64,000 nt of DNA from an uncultured Verrucomicrobia subdivision 3 bacterium (GCA_903865745.1 CAIPKV010000057.1:1-64000), one strand, 5' to 3'; shown: positions 50,595 to 61,025, counted from the stretch's first letter. Notes: a model not told the origin generated them from the sequence alone. Numbers and translations are program-made.

Positions 50595-52412
50595 ATGACC
50601 GACTTCCTCCGCAAAATCTGGGAACTCGCACGCCCCTATCGCGCGCGGCTTTTCATTGGCGTATTGATGGGGGTCATCAGCGGCCTCGTCGGCCCATTGC
50701 TGATTGCCACGGCGATGTTCATTTACGCCGCCGTTTTCCCCTCCGCCGCGACCGCCGATGCGCGACCACCGATCAAGCATCTGCCCGATTTCGCGCAAAC
50801 CTGGTTTTACAATGCGCGCGATGGCCTGGCCAGCGGCCTGCACACGCATCCGACCGCGGTGTGGATGCTCATTGCCTTGATTCCCCTCATTTCGCTGCTG
50901 CGCGGGCTGTCGAGCTATCTGAATGTCTATTATTTGCAATGGGTCGGCGCCCACGCCGTCGCCGATTTGCGGACGAAACTCTTCAGCCATCTGCTGAATC
51001 TCTCCGCCGGATTCTATACGGAGAACGCCACCGGCAAACTCGTTTCGCGCGTGATGAGCGATACGCAGGCGCTTCAGACAATTCTGACTAATGTGGTTTC
51101 CGTCATCGTGCGCGACCCGATTTCGCTCCTCGGCGTCCTCGTCTTTCTCTTCGTCCAACAACCGCGGCTCACGCTGCTTTCCATAATCGTGCTGCCGGCA
51201 TGCATCGTGCCCATCGCGATTTACAGCCGCAAAATCCGCCGGTCCAGCCGCGACGCGCAGACGCAGGTCGCCGAACTGGTGCAAACGATGACGGAAGGTT
51301 TTACCGGGCACCGCGTCATCAAGGCCTATAATCTCGAAAGCATTGTTGCGGAAAAATTTGGTGAGACCACCCGCCGCGCCGTCAATCTACTCATGCGCAT
51401 CACCCGCGCCACGGAAATGCCCAGCCTGCTGATCGAATTTTTTGGTGCATGCGGCGTGGCGCTGATGCTGGGGTATGTCATCCAGTCGGCGGGCACCCGA
51501 CCCAAGCCGGAGGATTTCCTGCAACTGCTCATCTCAATCATTTACATCTACCAGCCGTTGAAAAATCTGACGCGCCTGCAAAACCAGGTGGTTCAAGCCC
51601 GCGCTGCCACCGAGCGCGTCTTCGAACTGCTCGCCACGAAAAACTCTGTGCCCGAGCCCGCCGCGCCCCGGATGCTCCATGCCTCGCGCGCGGACATCGA
51701 GTTTCAAAACCTTGATTTCAATTACGGCGAAAAAGTTGTCCTGCGGAACATCAACCTCACCGTCAAGGCCGGTCAACTGATTGCGCTCGTCGGCGCGAGT
51801 GGCTCCGGCAAGACGACGCTGGCGAACCTGCTGCTCCGCTTCTATGACCCCGCGCGTGGAGCGGTGAAAATTGGCGGCGTGGATTTGCGTGAAGTCGCCA
51901 CGCGCGATTTGCGGAACCAAATTGCCGTCGTGGCGCAGGAAAATATTTTGTTCAACGACACCATCCGCCGGAATATTGAGATGGGCCGGCTGGGCGCGAC
52001 CGAGGCCGAAATCGTTGCCGCCGCCAAACACGCCTTTGCCTATGATTTTGCGATGGAAAAACCGGAGGGCTTGGACACGGTCGTCGGTGAAAAGGGCGTC
52101 GTGCTGTCCGGTGGCCAGCGCCAGCGCCTCGCCATTGCCCGCGCGGTCCTGAAGGATGCGCCGATTCTAATCCTCGACGAAGCTACCAGCGCGCTAGATA
52201 CCGAATCCGAACGCGCCGTGCAGGCCGCGCTCGACCAATTGATGAAAGGTCGCACGACTATTTGTATCGCGCACCGGCTCTCGACGATTTTGCATGCTAA
52301 TCTGATTGTCGTTTTGGATCAGGGCAGAATTGTTGAGGCTGGCACGCATGATGAGCTTGTAAAGCGCGCCGGTACGTATCAGAAACTTTACGAACTGCAA
52401 TTCGCCTCGTGA
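50595..52412 (+). CDS. msbA: ABC transporter, MsbA-like lipid A/LPS exporter
   Basis: 605 aa half-transporter. Start at ATG 50595 (M-T-D-F-L-R-K-I-W-E); an open frame further upstream gives a non-conserved leader. Six TM segments (LFIGVLMGVISGLVGPLLIA; VWMLIALIPLISLLRGLSSY and others), then the NBD: Walker A GASGSGKTT (~402), Q-loop VVAQENILFND, signature LSGGQRQRLAIARA (~501), Walker B ILILDEATSALD, H-loop IAHRLSTI. MsbA flips lipid A-core across the inner membrane, fitting the cluster. It overlaps the next gene by 4 bp (GTGA). Confidence 0.93.
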   Translation: MTDFLRKIWELARPYRARLFIGVLMGVISGLVGPLLIATAMFIYAAVFPSAATADARPPIKHLPDFAQTWFYNARDGLASGLHTHPTAVWMLIALIPLISLLRGLSSYLNVYYLQWVGAHAVADLRTKLFSHLLNLSAGFYTENATGKLVSRVMSDTQALQTILTNVVSVIVRDPISLLGVLVFLFVQQPRLTLLSIIVLPACIVPIAIYSRKIRRSSRDAQTQVAELVQTMTEGFTGHRVIKAYNLESIVAEKFGETTRRAVNLLMRITRATEMPSLLIEFFGACGVALMLGYVIQSAGTRPKPEDFLQLLISIIYIYQPLKNLTRLQNQVVQARAATERVFELLATKNSVPEPAAPRMLHASRADIEFQNLDFNYGEKVVLRNINLTVKAGQLIALVGASGSGKTTLANLLLRFYDPARGAVKIGGVDLREVATRDLRNQIAVVAQENILFNDTIRRNIEMGRLGATEAEIVAAAKHAFAYDFAMEKPEGLDTVVGEKGVVLSGGQRQRLAIARAVLKDAPILILDEATSALDTESERAVQAALDQLMKGRTTICIAHRLSTILHANLIVVLDQGRIVEAGTHDELVKRAGTYQKLYELQFAS

Positions 52413-53428
52413 GTCGCCCTGAAAAAATTCTCGCGCTGCAATTCAAATATTTTGGCGACGCCGTGCTGCTCACGCCCGCCTTGCGCGCCCTGCGCGGGCA
52501 TTTTCCCGAGGCCGAATTGCACCTGCTCGTGCCGGAAGAGGCTGCGCCGCTGTTCCAGCCGCTGCCGTGGATTGATCAGGTCTGGCCGATGACGCGCCAG
52601 CGCGGCAGCGCCAACCTCTACGAGACGGGACCCATCATCTACGCTCTGCGCCGCGAGCGGTTTGACCGTTCGGTGGATTTTGCCAGCAACGACCGTGGCG
52701 CAATCCTGAGTTATTTCATTGGGGCTAGGCGGCGGCTGGGTTGGGCTGAACGCGGCGGATTTTTCGGCCGCAAGTTCCTTTATACCGACCGCGTGGTGCC
52801 AGAAAAGAATCCGCCACACGAATCCGTCCGGCTGGCACAGCTGCTCTCTGGCTGGCATATCCCCGTGCCTGGTGAGTTGAAATCCGAGCTTCATGCCAAT
52901 AGCTCGCTGGCGGAGGCGGCAAAAAAAATTCTACCGGACGAACGCGCCGTGATTTGCCATGTCGCCTCCAGCCAGCCGAAAAAGGAATGGCCGCTCGGGC
53001 GTTGGGTGCGGCTGCACCGTCTCGCCGTCGCTGCCGGAATAAAACTAGTTTTTACGACTGCGCGCGGAGAACGCGAAGCGGCGCAGATGGCTGAGTTCAA
53101 GAAACTGGTCCCGCAAGCGGTAGTATTGCCGTTAATCTCCGACCTGCCGCTTTTTTTGGCCGTACTCGCGCGGGCTGCAGTCTTTGTTTCCGGCGACACC
53201 GGGCCGTTGCATTTTGCTGCTGGTTTGGGCGTACCGACCATTTCATTATTTGGCCCGACGCCGCCCGCCCGCTGGGCACCGATTGGCCAAAAACATCTGG
53301 CGCTCACTGGCGGAACTTGCAGCTGTGACGGAAACTCCGCGGTCTGCACGGTCGCACGCCACTGTCTCTCGCAAATTTCTGCGGAGAAAGTTTTTGCCGC
53401 GCTGCAAGACAGATTTCTCGTCCGGTGA
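52409..53428 (+). CDS. GT9 family heptosyltransferase (WaaF-like)
   Basis: 339 aa from GTG 52409, coupled to msbA. KILALQFKYFGDAVLLTPAL, FPEAELHLLVPEEAAPLFQP, ICHVASSQPKKEWPLGRWVR and VFVSGDTGPLHFAAGLGVPT with SLFGPTPPARWAPIGQKHLA are the standard GT9 blocks. It should transfer heptose (or a similar sugar) to the LPS inner core. The cysteine-rich end (CSCDGNSAVCTVARHCLSQI) is also seen in other members. A second GT9 gene lies at 46797. Confidence 0.92.
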   Translation: MSRPEKILALQFKYFGDAVLLTPALRALRGHFPEAELHLLVPEEAAPLFQPLPWIDQVWPMTRQRGSANLYETGPIIYALRRERFDRSVDFASNDRGAILSYFIGARRRLGWAERGGFFGRKFLYTDRVVPEKNPPHESVRLAQLLSGWHIPVPGELKSELHANSSLAEAAKKILPDERAVICHVASSQPKKEWPLGRWVRLHRLAVAAGIKLVFTTARGEREAAQMAEFKKLVPQAVVLPLISDLPLFLAVLARAAVFVSGDTGPLHFAAGLGVPTISLFGPTPPARWAPIGQKHLALTGGTCSCDGNSAVCTVARHCLSQISAEKVFAALQDRFLVR

Positions 53429-53478
53429 ATATCCGCTGCTTGCTTCGCCTCGTCCGACGCGGGTAAAATTCAACTCCA

Positions 53479-56400
53479 ATGACGCACGCTGATTTTGTTC
53501 ACTTGCATCTGCATACCGAGTATTCACTGCTCGATGGCGCATGCCGCTTGGACAAGCTGATGGACCGGGCGCATGAGCTGAAATTTCCCGCGCTCGCCAT
53601 CACCGACCACGGAGCGATGCATGGCGTTGTTGAATTTTATTCGGCTGCGCGTGCCAAAGGCATCAAGCCGATCATTGGATGCGAGGTGTATGTTGCGCCC
53701 GGTTCGCGGCTGGACCGCAAAAAAGTCGAGGGTGACAAATATCATCATCTCGGCCTGTTGGTGAAAGACGAGGCTGGCTACAAAAATCTTATCAAGCTCA
53801 CGACCGCTGCGCACTTGGAGGGCTATTATTACAAGCCGCGCATTGATAAAGAAATTCTCGCGAAGCATAGCGAAGGTCTGATTGCGATGTCCGGCTGTCT
53901 GGCGAGCGAGATTCCTGATTTGATCATGAAGGATCAAATCGACAAGGCTCGCGATGCGGTGGATTTCTTTAAGCAGACGCTTGGCGCAGAGAACTTTTTC
54001 CTCGAACTCCAGAACCATGGTATGGCGGAGCAGGCCAAGGTCAACCAGCAGTTAATCAAATTTGCCAAAGAGTTCGGCCTGAAACTGGTCGCGACGAACG
54101 ACGTCCACTACATCGAGAAGAGTCATTCGCATGCGCACGACTGTCTGGTCTGCATCGGCACTCAATCCTTGTTGAGTGATCCGAAGCGTATGAGCGCAGG
54201 CTATGTGCCAGAGCAGTTTTATCTGCGTAGCGCCGAGGAGATGAAGGCGCGTTTTGCCGAAGTGCCCGACGCGGTGAAAAACACTTTGGAAGTGGCCGAG
54301 AAGTGCAACTTGGAGATCAAGTTTGGCCAGTTGCATTACCCGGTGTTCCATCCGCCGGAACATTTCACGCGTGAAGGTTTCCTGCGGCAATGGCTCGCAG
54401 AAGGCTTATTCACGCGTTACACGCTTCACGCGAAGGCGGTAGGAAAAGAGTTTGTTATAACTGGCATTGAAGATCCGAAGCGCCTGCCCACGCTGGTTTC
54501 ATCCGGAGAAGCCAATCTCACCTTCACCAATCCCTTAGTTACCGCTGCCATCAAAACCGTTATTGACCGATTGCAGCTTGAGCTCACGGTCATTGAGAAG
54601 ACTGGGTTCATCTCTTACTTCCTCATCGTCGGCGATTTCATTCGTTATGGTCGTAGTCAGGGAATTGCCTGTGTGGCGCGCGGAAGCGCCGCCGGCTCAA
54701 TTGTTACGTACCTGCTCGAAATCGCGAACGTGGATCCGATTCGCTACGGCCTGCTGTTCGAACGCTTCCTGAATCCTGAGCGCGTCAATCCCCCTGATAT
54801 CGATATTGATTTTGCCGACGACCGCCGCGCGGACGTCATCGAGTACGTTCGTAAAAAATACGGCAACGATTCCGTCGCACAAATTATTACGTTCGGCACG
54901 ATGGGGGCGAAATCCGTCTTGCGCGACGTTGGTCGCGTGATGGGTCTGGCGTATGGCGACTGTGACCGCCTGGCGAAAATGATTCCGTTTGATCTAAAAA
55001 TGGATCTCACGAAGGCGCTTAAGCAGTCGCCGGAATTTAAGGAGGCTTACGACAATGAGGACGTCACTCGCGAACTCGTGGATACCGCGCTCATCCTCGA
55101 AGACCTGACGCGTAACGCCAGTGTTCATGCGGCTGGGGTTGTTATTGGCGACCAGCCGCTCGTAAATTTGCTGCCGCTCAAGCTGGATGAACACGGGGGC
55201 ATCGTCACGCAATATGCAATGGGGCCGGTCGGCGACCTTGGCCTCTTGAAGATGGATTTTCTCGGCCTGAAAACTTTGACCGTGATCCGCAACACCTGTG
55301 AGATGGTCAAGCAAACGCACGGTGTGCAAACCAATGTCGACCAGTTGCCGCTCGATGACCAAAAGACCTATGATTTATTAAATCGTGCGGAAACGCTGGG
55401 TGTATTCCAGTTGGAATCAGGCGGGATGCGCGACCTCTGCAAAAAATTCCAGATTAGTTCCGTTGAGCATATTACAGCCTTAGTGGCGTTGTATCGTCCT
55501 GGTCCAATGGACCTGATTCCTGATTTCATCAAGCGCCGCCACGGAGAAATCGAAATTAAATACGAGCACCCACTGCTTGAATCAATTTCCAAGGAGACCT
55601 ACGGCATTCTGATTTATCAGGAGCAGGTGATGCAGGCGACGCAGTTGCTCGCCGGCTATTCGCTCGGTAAGGCGGATTTGCTACGACGCGCAATGGGGAA
55701 GAAGAAGGTCGAGGAAATGGCCAAGCAGCGTGAGGATTTCGTCAAAGGTTGCCATGAGAAAAACCAGATTTCTAAAACAAAAGCGAATCAGATTTTTGAC
55801 TTGCTGGAAAAGTTCGCTGGCTACGGTTTCAACAAGTCGCATGCCGCCGCGTATGCTATCGTTGCTTATCAGACCGCGTATTTGAAGGCAAATTATCCGG
55901 TGGAGTTTTTCTGCGCCATGATGACAAACGACATGGCAAACACCGATAAGCTGGCGGAATATATCGCTGAGGCGCGGGAATTTGACATCGAAGTGCTTGG
56001 GCCGGATGTGAACGAAAGTGGCGTCTTCTTTGCGCCCGCCCGCGAGGGTAAGGCAATCCGTTTCGGCATGGCCGCGATCAAGGGTGTGGGTGAAACCGCC
56101 GTCGAAACCATTTTGAAGGCGCGCGGCGAAGGCGGAAAATTCAAGACGCTTTCTGAGTTGTGCGAGCGAGTGGATGGGCGCACGTTGACTAAAAAGCCGC
56201 TGGAAGCATTGATCAAAACGGGTGCGTGCGACTCATTCGGCCAGTCGCGCGCGACTTTGTATGCGCAAATTGAGCGCACCTTGATACGGGCAGCGAATAT
56301 TCTTTCCGACAAGCAGAAAGGGCAAAGCTCGCTTTTTGGTGCGTTGGAGGAAAAAGCCGAGCCAATGTCGGAAAAAGTCAGCAGTCTGCCCGAATGGCCG

Positions 56401-57105
56401 CAGCATGAACTACTCGCTCACGAAAAGGAGCTGCTCGGTTTTTATGTCACCGGCCATCCGCTGACACCGCTCGTACCTATATTAGAAAAATATTCGCTCA
56501 CGAATACGGCTAAGCTCACCGAGTTGCCGAATCGTAGCTTGACGCGTATAGGTGGCATGATCGCGGCGGCCACGCATGGTTTCTCCAAAAAATCTGGCAA
56601 GCCTTATGCGATGGTGACCCTGGAAGATTTGGAAGGCTCGGTGCAACTGCTTGTAATGAATGACTATGACAAGTTACGTCCGCTGCTGGAGGCCAATAAG
56701 GCGATTTTAGTCATCGGTGAGGTAAGCACTGGCGAGGATAAGCCGAAAATATTCCCGCAGGAAATTTTACCACTGGGCGATGCTCCCAAAAAATACACCA
56801 AGCAAGTTCACCTGCGCCTAAACATGGCTCACTTGCATCCGGAAGACATGTTAAAGGTCCAGGAACTTGTCGCCACGCACGCGGGAAAGTGCCCGCTGTT
56901 CCTGTGTTTTATGCGGGCGGAAGGTGGCACAGTTTTTGTTGGCACGCATGAGCGCTTCGGCGTGATGCCGTCGCTGGATTTGGAGCACGCGGCCAACAAA
57001 CTGTTTGGCGAGGACACTTATTACGCCAAAGTGGATGCCAGTTTGCCGGAAAAAACACGCCGCAGCTGGGAAAAGAAAAACAGTAGTGGCAATGACGACG
57101 AGTAA
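53479..57105 (+). CDS. dnaE: DNA polymerase III alpha subunit
   Basis: Replicative polymerase, 1208 aa. Domain order: PHP (FVHLHLHTEYSLLDGACRLD; LAITDHGAMHGVVEFY; NDVHYIEKSHSHAHD), palm/fingers with the catalytic aspartates in PPDIDIDFADDRR (~438-450) and a third acidic motif in the thumb/fingers region, RGSAAGSIVTYLLEIANVDP, GFNKSHAAAYAIVAYQTAYL, a tandem helix-hairpin-helix region (IKGVGETAVETILKARGE) and the OB fold (LTRIGGMIAAATHGFSKKSG). No exonuclease insertion is seen, so this is the DnaE1 type. Its last codons overlap the next gene by 14 bp. Confidence 0.97.
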   Translation: MTHADFVHLHLHTEYSLLDGACRLDKLMDRAHELKFPALAITDHGAMHGVVEFYSAARAKGIKPIIGCEVYVAPGSRLDRKKVEGDKYHHLGLLVKDEAGYKNLIKLTTAAHLEGYYYKPRIDKEILAKHSEGLIAMSGCLASEIPDLIMKDQIDKARDAVDFFKQTLGAENFFLELQNHGMAEQAKVNQQLIKFAKEFGLKLVATNDVHYIEKSHSHAHDCLVCIGTQSLLSDPKRMSAGYVPEQFYLRSAEEMKARFAEVPDAVKNTLEVAEKCNLEIKFGQLHYPVFHPPEHFTREGFLRQWLAEGLFTRYTLHAKAVGKEFVITGIEDPKRLPTLVSSGEANLTFTNPLVTAAIKTVIDRLQLELTVIEKTGFISYFLIVGDFIRYGRSQGIACVARGSAAGSIVTYLLEIANVDPIRYGLLFERFLNPERVNPPDIDIDFADDRRADVIEYVRKKYGNDSVAQIITFGTMGAKSVLRDVGRVMGLAYGDCDRLAKMIPFDLKMDLTKALKQSPEFKEAYDNEDVTRELVDTALILEDLTRNASVHAAGVVIGDQPLVNLLPLKLDEHGGIVTQYAMGPVGDLGLLKMDFLGLKTLTVIRNTCEMVKQTHGVQTNVDQLPLDDQKTYDLLNRAETLGVFQLESGGMRDLCKKFQISSVEHITALVALYRPGPMDLIPDFIKRRHGEIEIKYEHPLLESISKETYGILIYQEQVMQATQLLAGYSLGKADLLRRAMGKKKVEEMAKQREDFVKGCHEKNQISKTKANQIFDLLEKFAGYGFNKSHAAAYAIVAYQTAYLKANYPVEFFCAMMTNDMANTDKLAEYIAEAREFDIEVLGPDVNESGVFFAPAREGKAIRFGMAAIKGVGETAVETILKARGEGGKFKTLSELCERVDGRTLTKKPLEALIKTGACDSFGQSRATLYAQIERTLIRAANILSDKQKGQSSLFGALEEKAEPMSEKVSSLPEWPQHELLAHEKELLGFYVTGHPLTPLVPILEKYSLTNTAKLTELPNRSLTRIGGMIAAATHGFSKKSGKPYAMVTLEDLEGSVQLLVMNDYDKLRPLLEANKAILVIGEVSTGEDKPKIFPQEILPLGDAPKKYTKQVHLRLNMAHLHPEDMLKVQELVATHAGKCPLFLCFMRAEGGTVFVGTHERFGVMPSLDLEHAANKLFGEDTYYAKVDASLPEKTRRSWEKKNSSGNDDE

Positions 57106-58392
57106 AGTGAAAACCCGGCGTGAATTCTTCAAGTCCGCCGCCACGCTTGGCGTGCTGGGCGCAACTGGGTTGCCCTTACGCGCGGCGGCCGAAACAGTGA
57201 TGCCGATTTCAGCTAATAGTGATGACCGGCAATACTGGGTTTCCATTATGGGTAAAATCGCGCGGCCGGTTCTAGAAAACCTGTCCTGTCGCGAGCTGAA
57301 AAAGAAAATGCCAATTGAGGAACAGCCTGGCGCAAAGCGGTCAAACTATACTCATTTAGAGGCGTTTGGCCGCCTACTCTGTGGTATTGCACCTTGGCTG
57401 GCTCTGGGATACCTCACGGGCGAAGAACTAAAATTGCAACGGGATTTTTTGCAACTCGCGCAGACGTCACTCGATGCCTCAACAGATCTCGCCTCGCCAG
57501 ATTTCATGAATTTTTCCGCCGGGAACCAGCCGCTGGTGGACACGGCGTTTTTGCACAGGGAATTTTGCGAGCGCCGAAAGTCTTGTGGGAACCGCTTGAT
57601 GCGCGGGTTAAAAAACAGATTGTCGCCGCGCTGAAATCTTCGCGCAAAATCCCTACGCCTACTGGCAATAACTGGGTACTGTTCGCCGCGGTGGTCGAGG
57701 TCGCGTTGCTCGAATTGGGCGAGTCAACGGTGCCGGAACGGTTGGAGGATTGCGTTCGCAAAATGCTTGGCTGGTATTGCGGCGACAGCGCGTATGGCGA
57801 CGGTGAATTCTTTCACTTCGACTATTATAATAGTTTTGTGATCCAGCCAATGCTGGTAGACGTGCTGCAAAGATTGGCAAAACACGACGCTCAATTTACC
57901 GCGCCTCTGGCAACGGTTTTGCAACGGGCCAAACGATATGCTGAAATCCAGGAAAGACTTATTGCGCCAGATGGCACGTTCCCGTCCATCGGACGTTCGG
58001 CTTCATATCGTTTTGGCGCATTTCAAACGCTGGCATTGATTGCTCTGCGACGCGAATTGCCAGAAAAAATAAAGCCCGCGCAGGTGCGTAGCGCGTTGAC
58101 GGCGGTTATCCGGAAAATGACCGAAGCGCCGGGTACGTTTGATGAGAATGGCTGGCTACAGATTGGCTTTTGTGGTCATCAACCAGCGCTCGGCGAAAGC
58201 TACATTTCTACTGGCAGTCTTTACCTTTGCTCCGCAGGATTGCTGCCGCTGGGACTGCCGCCAGCAGATGATTTCTGGACCGCTCCAGCTACGAAATGGA
58301 CTTCTCAGAAAATCTGGGCGGGCGAAAATCTGCCTGCAGATCACGCGATGAAAGATGTGCGAGAAGTCGAAGTGCCGGTGTTAAAACGGTAA
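57092..58392 (+). pseudogene. DUF2264 family exported protein, single frameshift
   Basis: Two overlapping frames together encode one ~433-aa protein. The first (from ATG 57092) starts with a Tat-type signal (TRREFFKSAATLGVLGATGL) and runs through RSNYTHLEAFGRLLCGIAPW and FMNFSAGNQPLVDTAFL. The second continues AQGILRAPKVLWEPLDARVK, then NNWVLFAAVVEVALLE, GDGEFFHFDYYNSFVIQPML and the end VEVPVLKR. The switch is at a run of five T (57548-57552); one missing base, or a -1 slip at gTTTTTG, restores the frame. DUF2264 proteins resemble glycan-degrading (alpha/alpha)6 enzymes. Whether the shift is real or a sequencing error is open. Confidence 0.85.
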
Positions 58393-58394
58393 AA

Positions 58395-59126
58395 TTATTT
58401 TACGGCGGCCCAGACACGATGTACGTCGTCGTGTTCGTCCAACGCGTGCAAAAATTCACCAACTTCATTCTGCTGTACCTCACTCAATTCGGGGAATTGT
58501 TTTGGCGCGTAGCCAAGTTCACTCGTCACTACCGTCCAGCGATTTGCTGAAAGCCATTTTGAAACATCGGCGACAGCGGTGCGTTCACAAATGAATTTTG
58601 CGCCTGCGGCCTCGGCGGGAATATCGTCGTTCTGCTCGTGCGTGAGCGTTTCAACCTCATTCGCGCCAGCCTCGATGGCGGCGGTTTCCCGATCAACATT
58701 CGCGTCGGGATGATGTGCCTCGACGAGACCGACATGGTCGAACAAAAACTTGTTGCTGCCGGTGGTGGCCAGTTGGCCCTTCTTGAACAGCACGCGGATT
58801 TCTGGCGCGGTTCGATTAACATTGTCAGTATAAACCTCAACTATGACGGGCACGTTGTGCGGCGCACGGCCTTCATACACGACATGCTCCATAATGAGCT
58901 TCTCGCCGCCGATACCAGCACCCTTATTGATGGCTCGCTGAATGGCGTCCTTAGTGACGCTTTCCTTTTTTGCTTTTTCAACGGCAGTAAAGAGGCGTGC
59001 GTTCATCGCGGGATCGGCGCCGCCCATTTTGGCAGCGACAGAGATTTCGCGAACTAGTTTGCCGGTTGTGCGGCCTTTTTTTAGGCCGGCAACCAATCGT
59101 TTGGCATGAAGCCATTGGCGTCCCAT
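58395..59126 (-). CDS. yebC: YebC/PmpR (TACO1) family regulatory protein
   Basis: 243 aa from ATG 59126 (M-G-R-Q-W-L-H-A-K-R). It has the family blocks KLVREISVAAKMGGADPAMN, ARLFTAVEKAKKESVTKDAI, QRAINKGAG and MEHVVYEGRAPHNVPVIVEV. YebC proteins have been described as DNA-binding regulators and, more recently, as ribosome-associated factors aiding translation of difficult sequences. An in-frame ATG at 59144 would add six residues. It is convergent with the DUF2264 gene (2 bp). Confidence 0.94.
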   Translation of the reverse strand: MGRQWLHAKRLVAGLKKGRTTGKLVREISVAAKMGGADPAMNARLFTAVEKAKKESVTKDAIQRAINKGAGIGGEKLIMEHVVYEGRAPHNVPVIVEVYTDNVNRTAPEIRVLFKKGQLATTGSNKFLFDHVGLVEAHHPDANVDRETAAIEAGANEVETLTHEQNDDIPAEAAGAKFICERTAVADVSKWLSANRWTVVTSELGYAPKQFPELSEVQQNEVGEFLHALDEHDDVHRVWAAVK

Positions 59127-59225
59127 AGACGGAAAACTTAGCAAGCCCCTCGGAAAGTTTCAACCTCGGCCGTTGTGATGCCGGATGGCTTGCCAAATTC
59201 ACGGGGGCAATTATTATCTGCGCGC

Positions 59226-59831
59226 ATGAAAAAATCTTTTACGAACCTGATTATTGTCCTCACCGCTGCTGCTGGTTTTTGCAGCGCCTCAACCGCCTTC
59301 AGTCAAACTGACGCAGATGTGACCGCCAAGTTTGTGGACGCGGCCAAGGCCAGTTCTGATCCCCAGCTTGGTGGTATTGCTTCCGAACTGACCAGCAAGG
59401 TACAGAGCCTCAGCTCTGCCGTCGGCGGTAACTCTGCCATTATGGGTAAGCTTAATAGCACATTGTCGTCGCTTACCGGAGGCCAGGATTCTGCAGCGCT
59501 CGCGTCCGCGTTCAAGTTGGCATCTTCTGCCAAGCTGACACCGGAACAGCTCGGTCTCGCCAAGCAGGTCGGCAACTTGGCCTCTGCCTATGTTGTACAA
59601 AAAAACTTCGCGTCTCTCGAGGGCCAACAGGGCGATGTCGCCACCATTGTCACATCGCTGCGTAGTGGGAAAATCAAGGATGCCGTGCCATCCCTCAAAA
59701 ATATCGCGACTAGCGCGAAGCTCACCGATTCGCAAAAACAACTCATCACGACCATCACCGACAAATATGTGCCCGGCTTCAGCAAAGCCAGCGGCGCCAT
59801 GGACGAGATTAAAAAACTTCCGGGTTTCTGA
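59226..59831 (+). CDS. Exported protein of unknown function, Ala/Ser/Leu-rich
   Basis: 201 aa from ATG 59226. A clear signal peptide (KKSFTNLIIVLTAAAGFCSA, cleavage near AFSQ). The mature part is helical and rich in Ala, Ser, Leu and Lys with loosely repeated segments (GIASELTSKVQSLSSAVGG; IMGKLNSTLSSLTGG; LASAFKLASSAKLTPEQLGL; LKNIATSAKLTDSQKQLITT). No Cys in the mature part and no recognised domain. Probably periplasmic or secreted. A terminator follows. Confidence 0.75.
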   Translation: MKKSFTNLIIVLTAAAGFCSASTAFSQTDADVTAKFVDAAKASSDPQLGGIASELTSKVQSLSSAVGGNSAIMGKLNSTLSSLTGGQDSAALASAFKLASSAKLTPEQLGLAKQVGNLASAYVVQKNFASLEGQQGDVATIVTSLRSGKIKDAVPSLKNIATSAKLTDSQKQLITTITDKYVPGFSKASGAMDEIKKLPGF

Positions 59832-59851
59832 ACAAAATCGTTTTTATTCCA

Positions 59852-59880
59852 CGCGGCGACCGGACCAGTCGCCGCGTTTT
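59852..59880 (+). terminator. Probable rho-independent terminator
   Basis: CGCGGCGAC (59852-59860) and GTCGCCGCG (59868-59876) form a 9-bp stem, with a 7-base loop, followed by TTTT and, after G, five more T. Confidence 0.85.
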
Positions 59881-59918
59881 GTTTTTGGAATAAACCCAGT
59901 GGCGACTTGATAATTTTT

Positions 59919-59944
59919 CTCTGTGCCCTCTGTGTCTCTGTGGC
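59919..59944 (+). repeat. CTCTGTG-type short interspersed motif upstream of thrS
   Basis: ctctgtgccctctgtgtctc followed by tgtggc carries three CTCTGTG or CTGTGTC words in 26 bp, ending 12 bp before the thrS ATG. Motifs of this kind are common in intergenic DNA of several phyla; function unknown. Confidence 0.45.
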
Positions 59945-59956
59945 TAGACTAATTCC

Positions 59957-60958
59957 ATGTCTGCTGAACAAGAAAATCAACCCGCGCCCGCCGCGCCGAA
60001 TCCTGAACGCAAAACTTTGGACGACCGCGCGAAGATGACGGAGCTCGAACGCATCCGGCATTCCGCCGCGCACGTCATGGCCACGGCCATCCTGCGGCTC
60101 TGGCCGGAGGCGCAATTCGCCGCCGGTCCGCCGGTCGAGAATGGCTTTTACTACGACGTGGATTTGCCGCACCGCATCTCACCGGAAGATTTCGAGAAAA
60201 TCGAGGCCGAGATGAAAAAGGAAATCAAGGCCAACAATCCTTTCGAAAAAATCATCGTCACGCGCGAGCAGGCGATTGCCGATGCGCAGAGCGGACGGTT
60301 GGGCGGACTGGCCGAACGTCCGGGCAATGTGAGCAAGTTCAAGCTCGGCAACCTCGAAGCCATTCCCGAGGGCGAGCCGATTTCCTATTTCAAGAACGGC
60401 GATTTCCTCGATCTCTGCGCCGGGCCGCACGTGATGCGCACCGGCAACATCGGCGCGTTCAAGCTCACCAGCGTGGCCGCCGCGTATTACAAGGGCGACG
60501 AAAAAGGCCCGCAGCTCCAGCGCATCTACGGCACGGCGTTCAAGAACAAGACCGCGCTCGACGAGTATTTCAAGATGATCGAGGAGGCCAAGCGCCGCGA
60601 CCATCGCAAGATCGGCGCGGAGATGGGGCTGTTCGCGATTGACACGGAATTTGTCGGGCCGGGCATGCCGCTGTGGCTGCCCAAGGGCACGGTGCTGGTC
60701 GAGGAACTGGAGAAGCTGGCCAAGGAAACCGAATTCGCCGCCGGCTACGTCCGCGTCCGCACGCCGCATCTGGCCAAGGAGAAAATGTATAAAACCTCCG
60801 GCCATCTGCCGTATTACGCGGAGTCCATGTTTCCGAAAATGGAAATGGACGAACACCGCGCCGACCGCAAGGAAATCGAGCAACGCATCGCCGAACTGGA
60901 GAAACAACTTTCCGACCACGCGAAGAAGTCTGGCTCACCCGCGTCCGGCAATCCGTGA
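59957..60958 (+). pseudogene. thrS: Threonyl-tRNA synthetase, truncated (lacks most of catalytic and anticodon domains)
   Basis: 333 aa. Present: the second-domain editing motif HSAAH (35-39), AAGPPVENGFYYDVDLPHRI, LCAGPHVMRTGNIGAFKLTS, then the beginning of the class II catalytic domain (DHRKIGAEMGLFAIDTEFVG; GMPLWLPKGTVLVEELEKLA; YVRVRTPHLAKEKMYKTSGH). After MFPKMEMDEHRADRKEIEQR the frame ends in SPASGNP and stop. Motifs 2 and 3, the zinc site (M-N-C-P-x-H) and the anticodon-binding domain are missing, as is an N-terminal TGS domain. A REP/RAYT element begins ~70 bp later. It could not aminoacylate; an intact thrS should exist elsewhere. Confidence 0.85.
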
Positions 60959-61025
60959 AAAAGACTTGGCGCGTCTGCCGCTGGTTTTAGCGGTGCTGAC
61001 GGTTGAATTGACGCCTCACCCAGCG

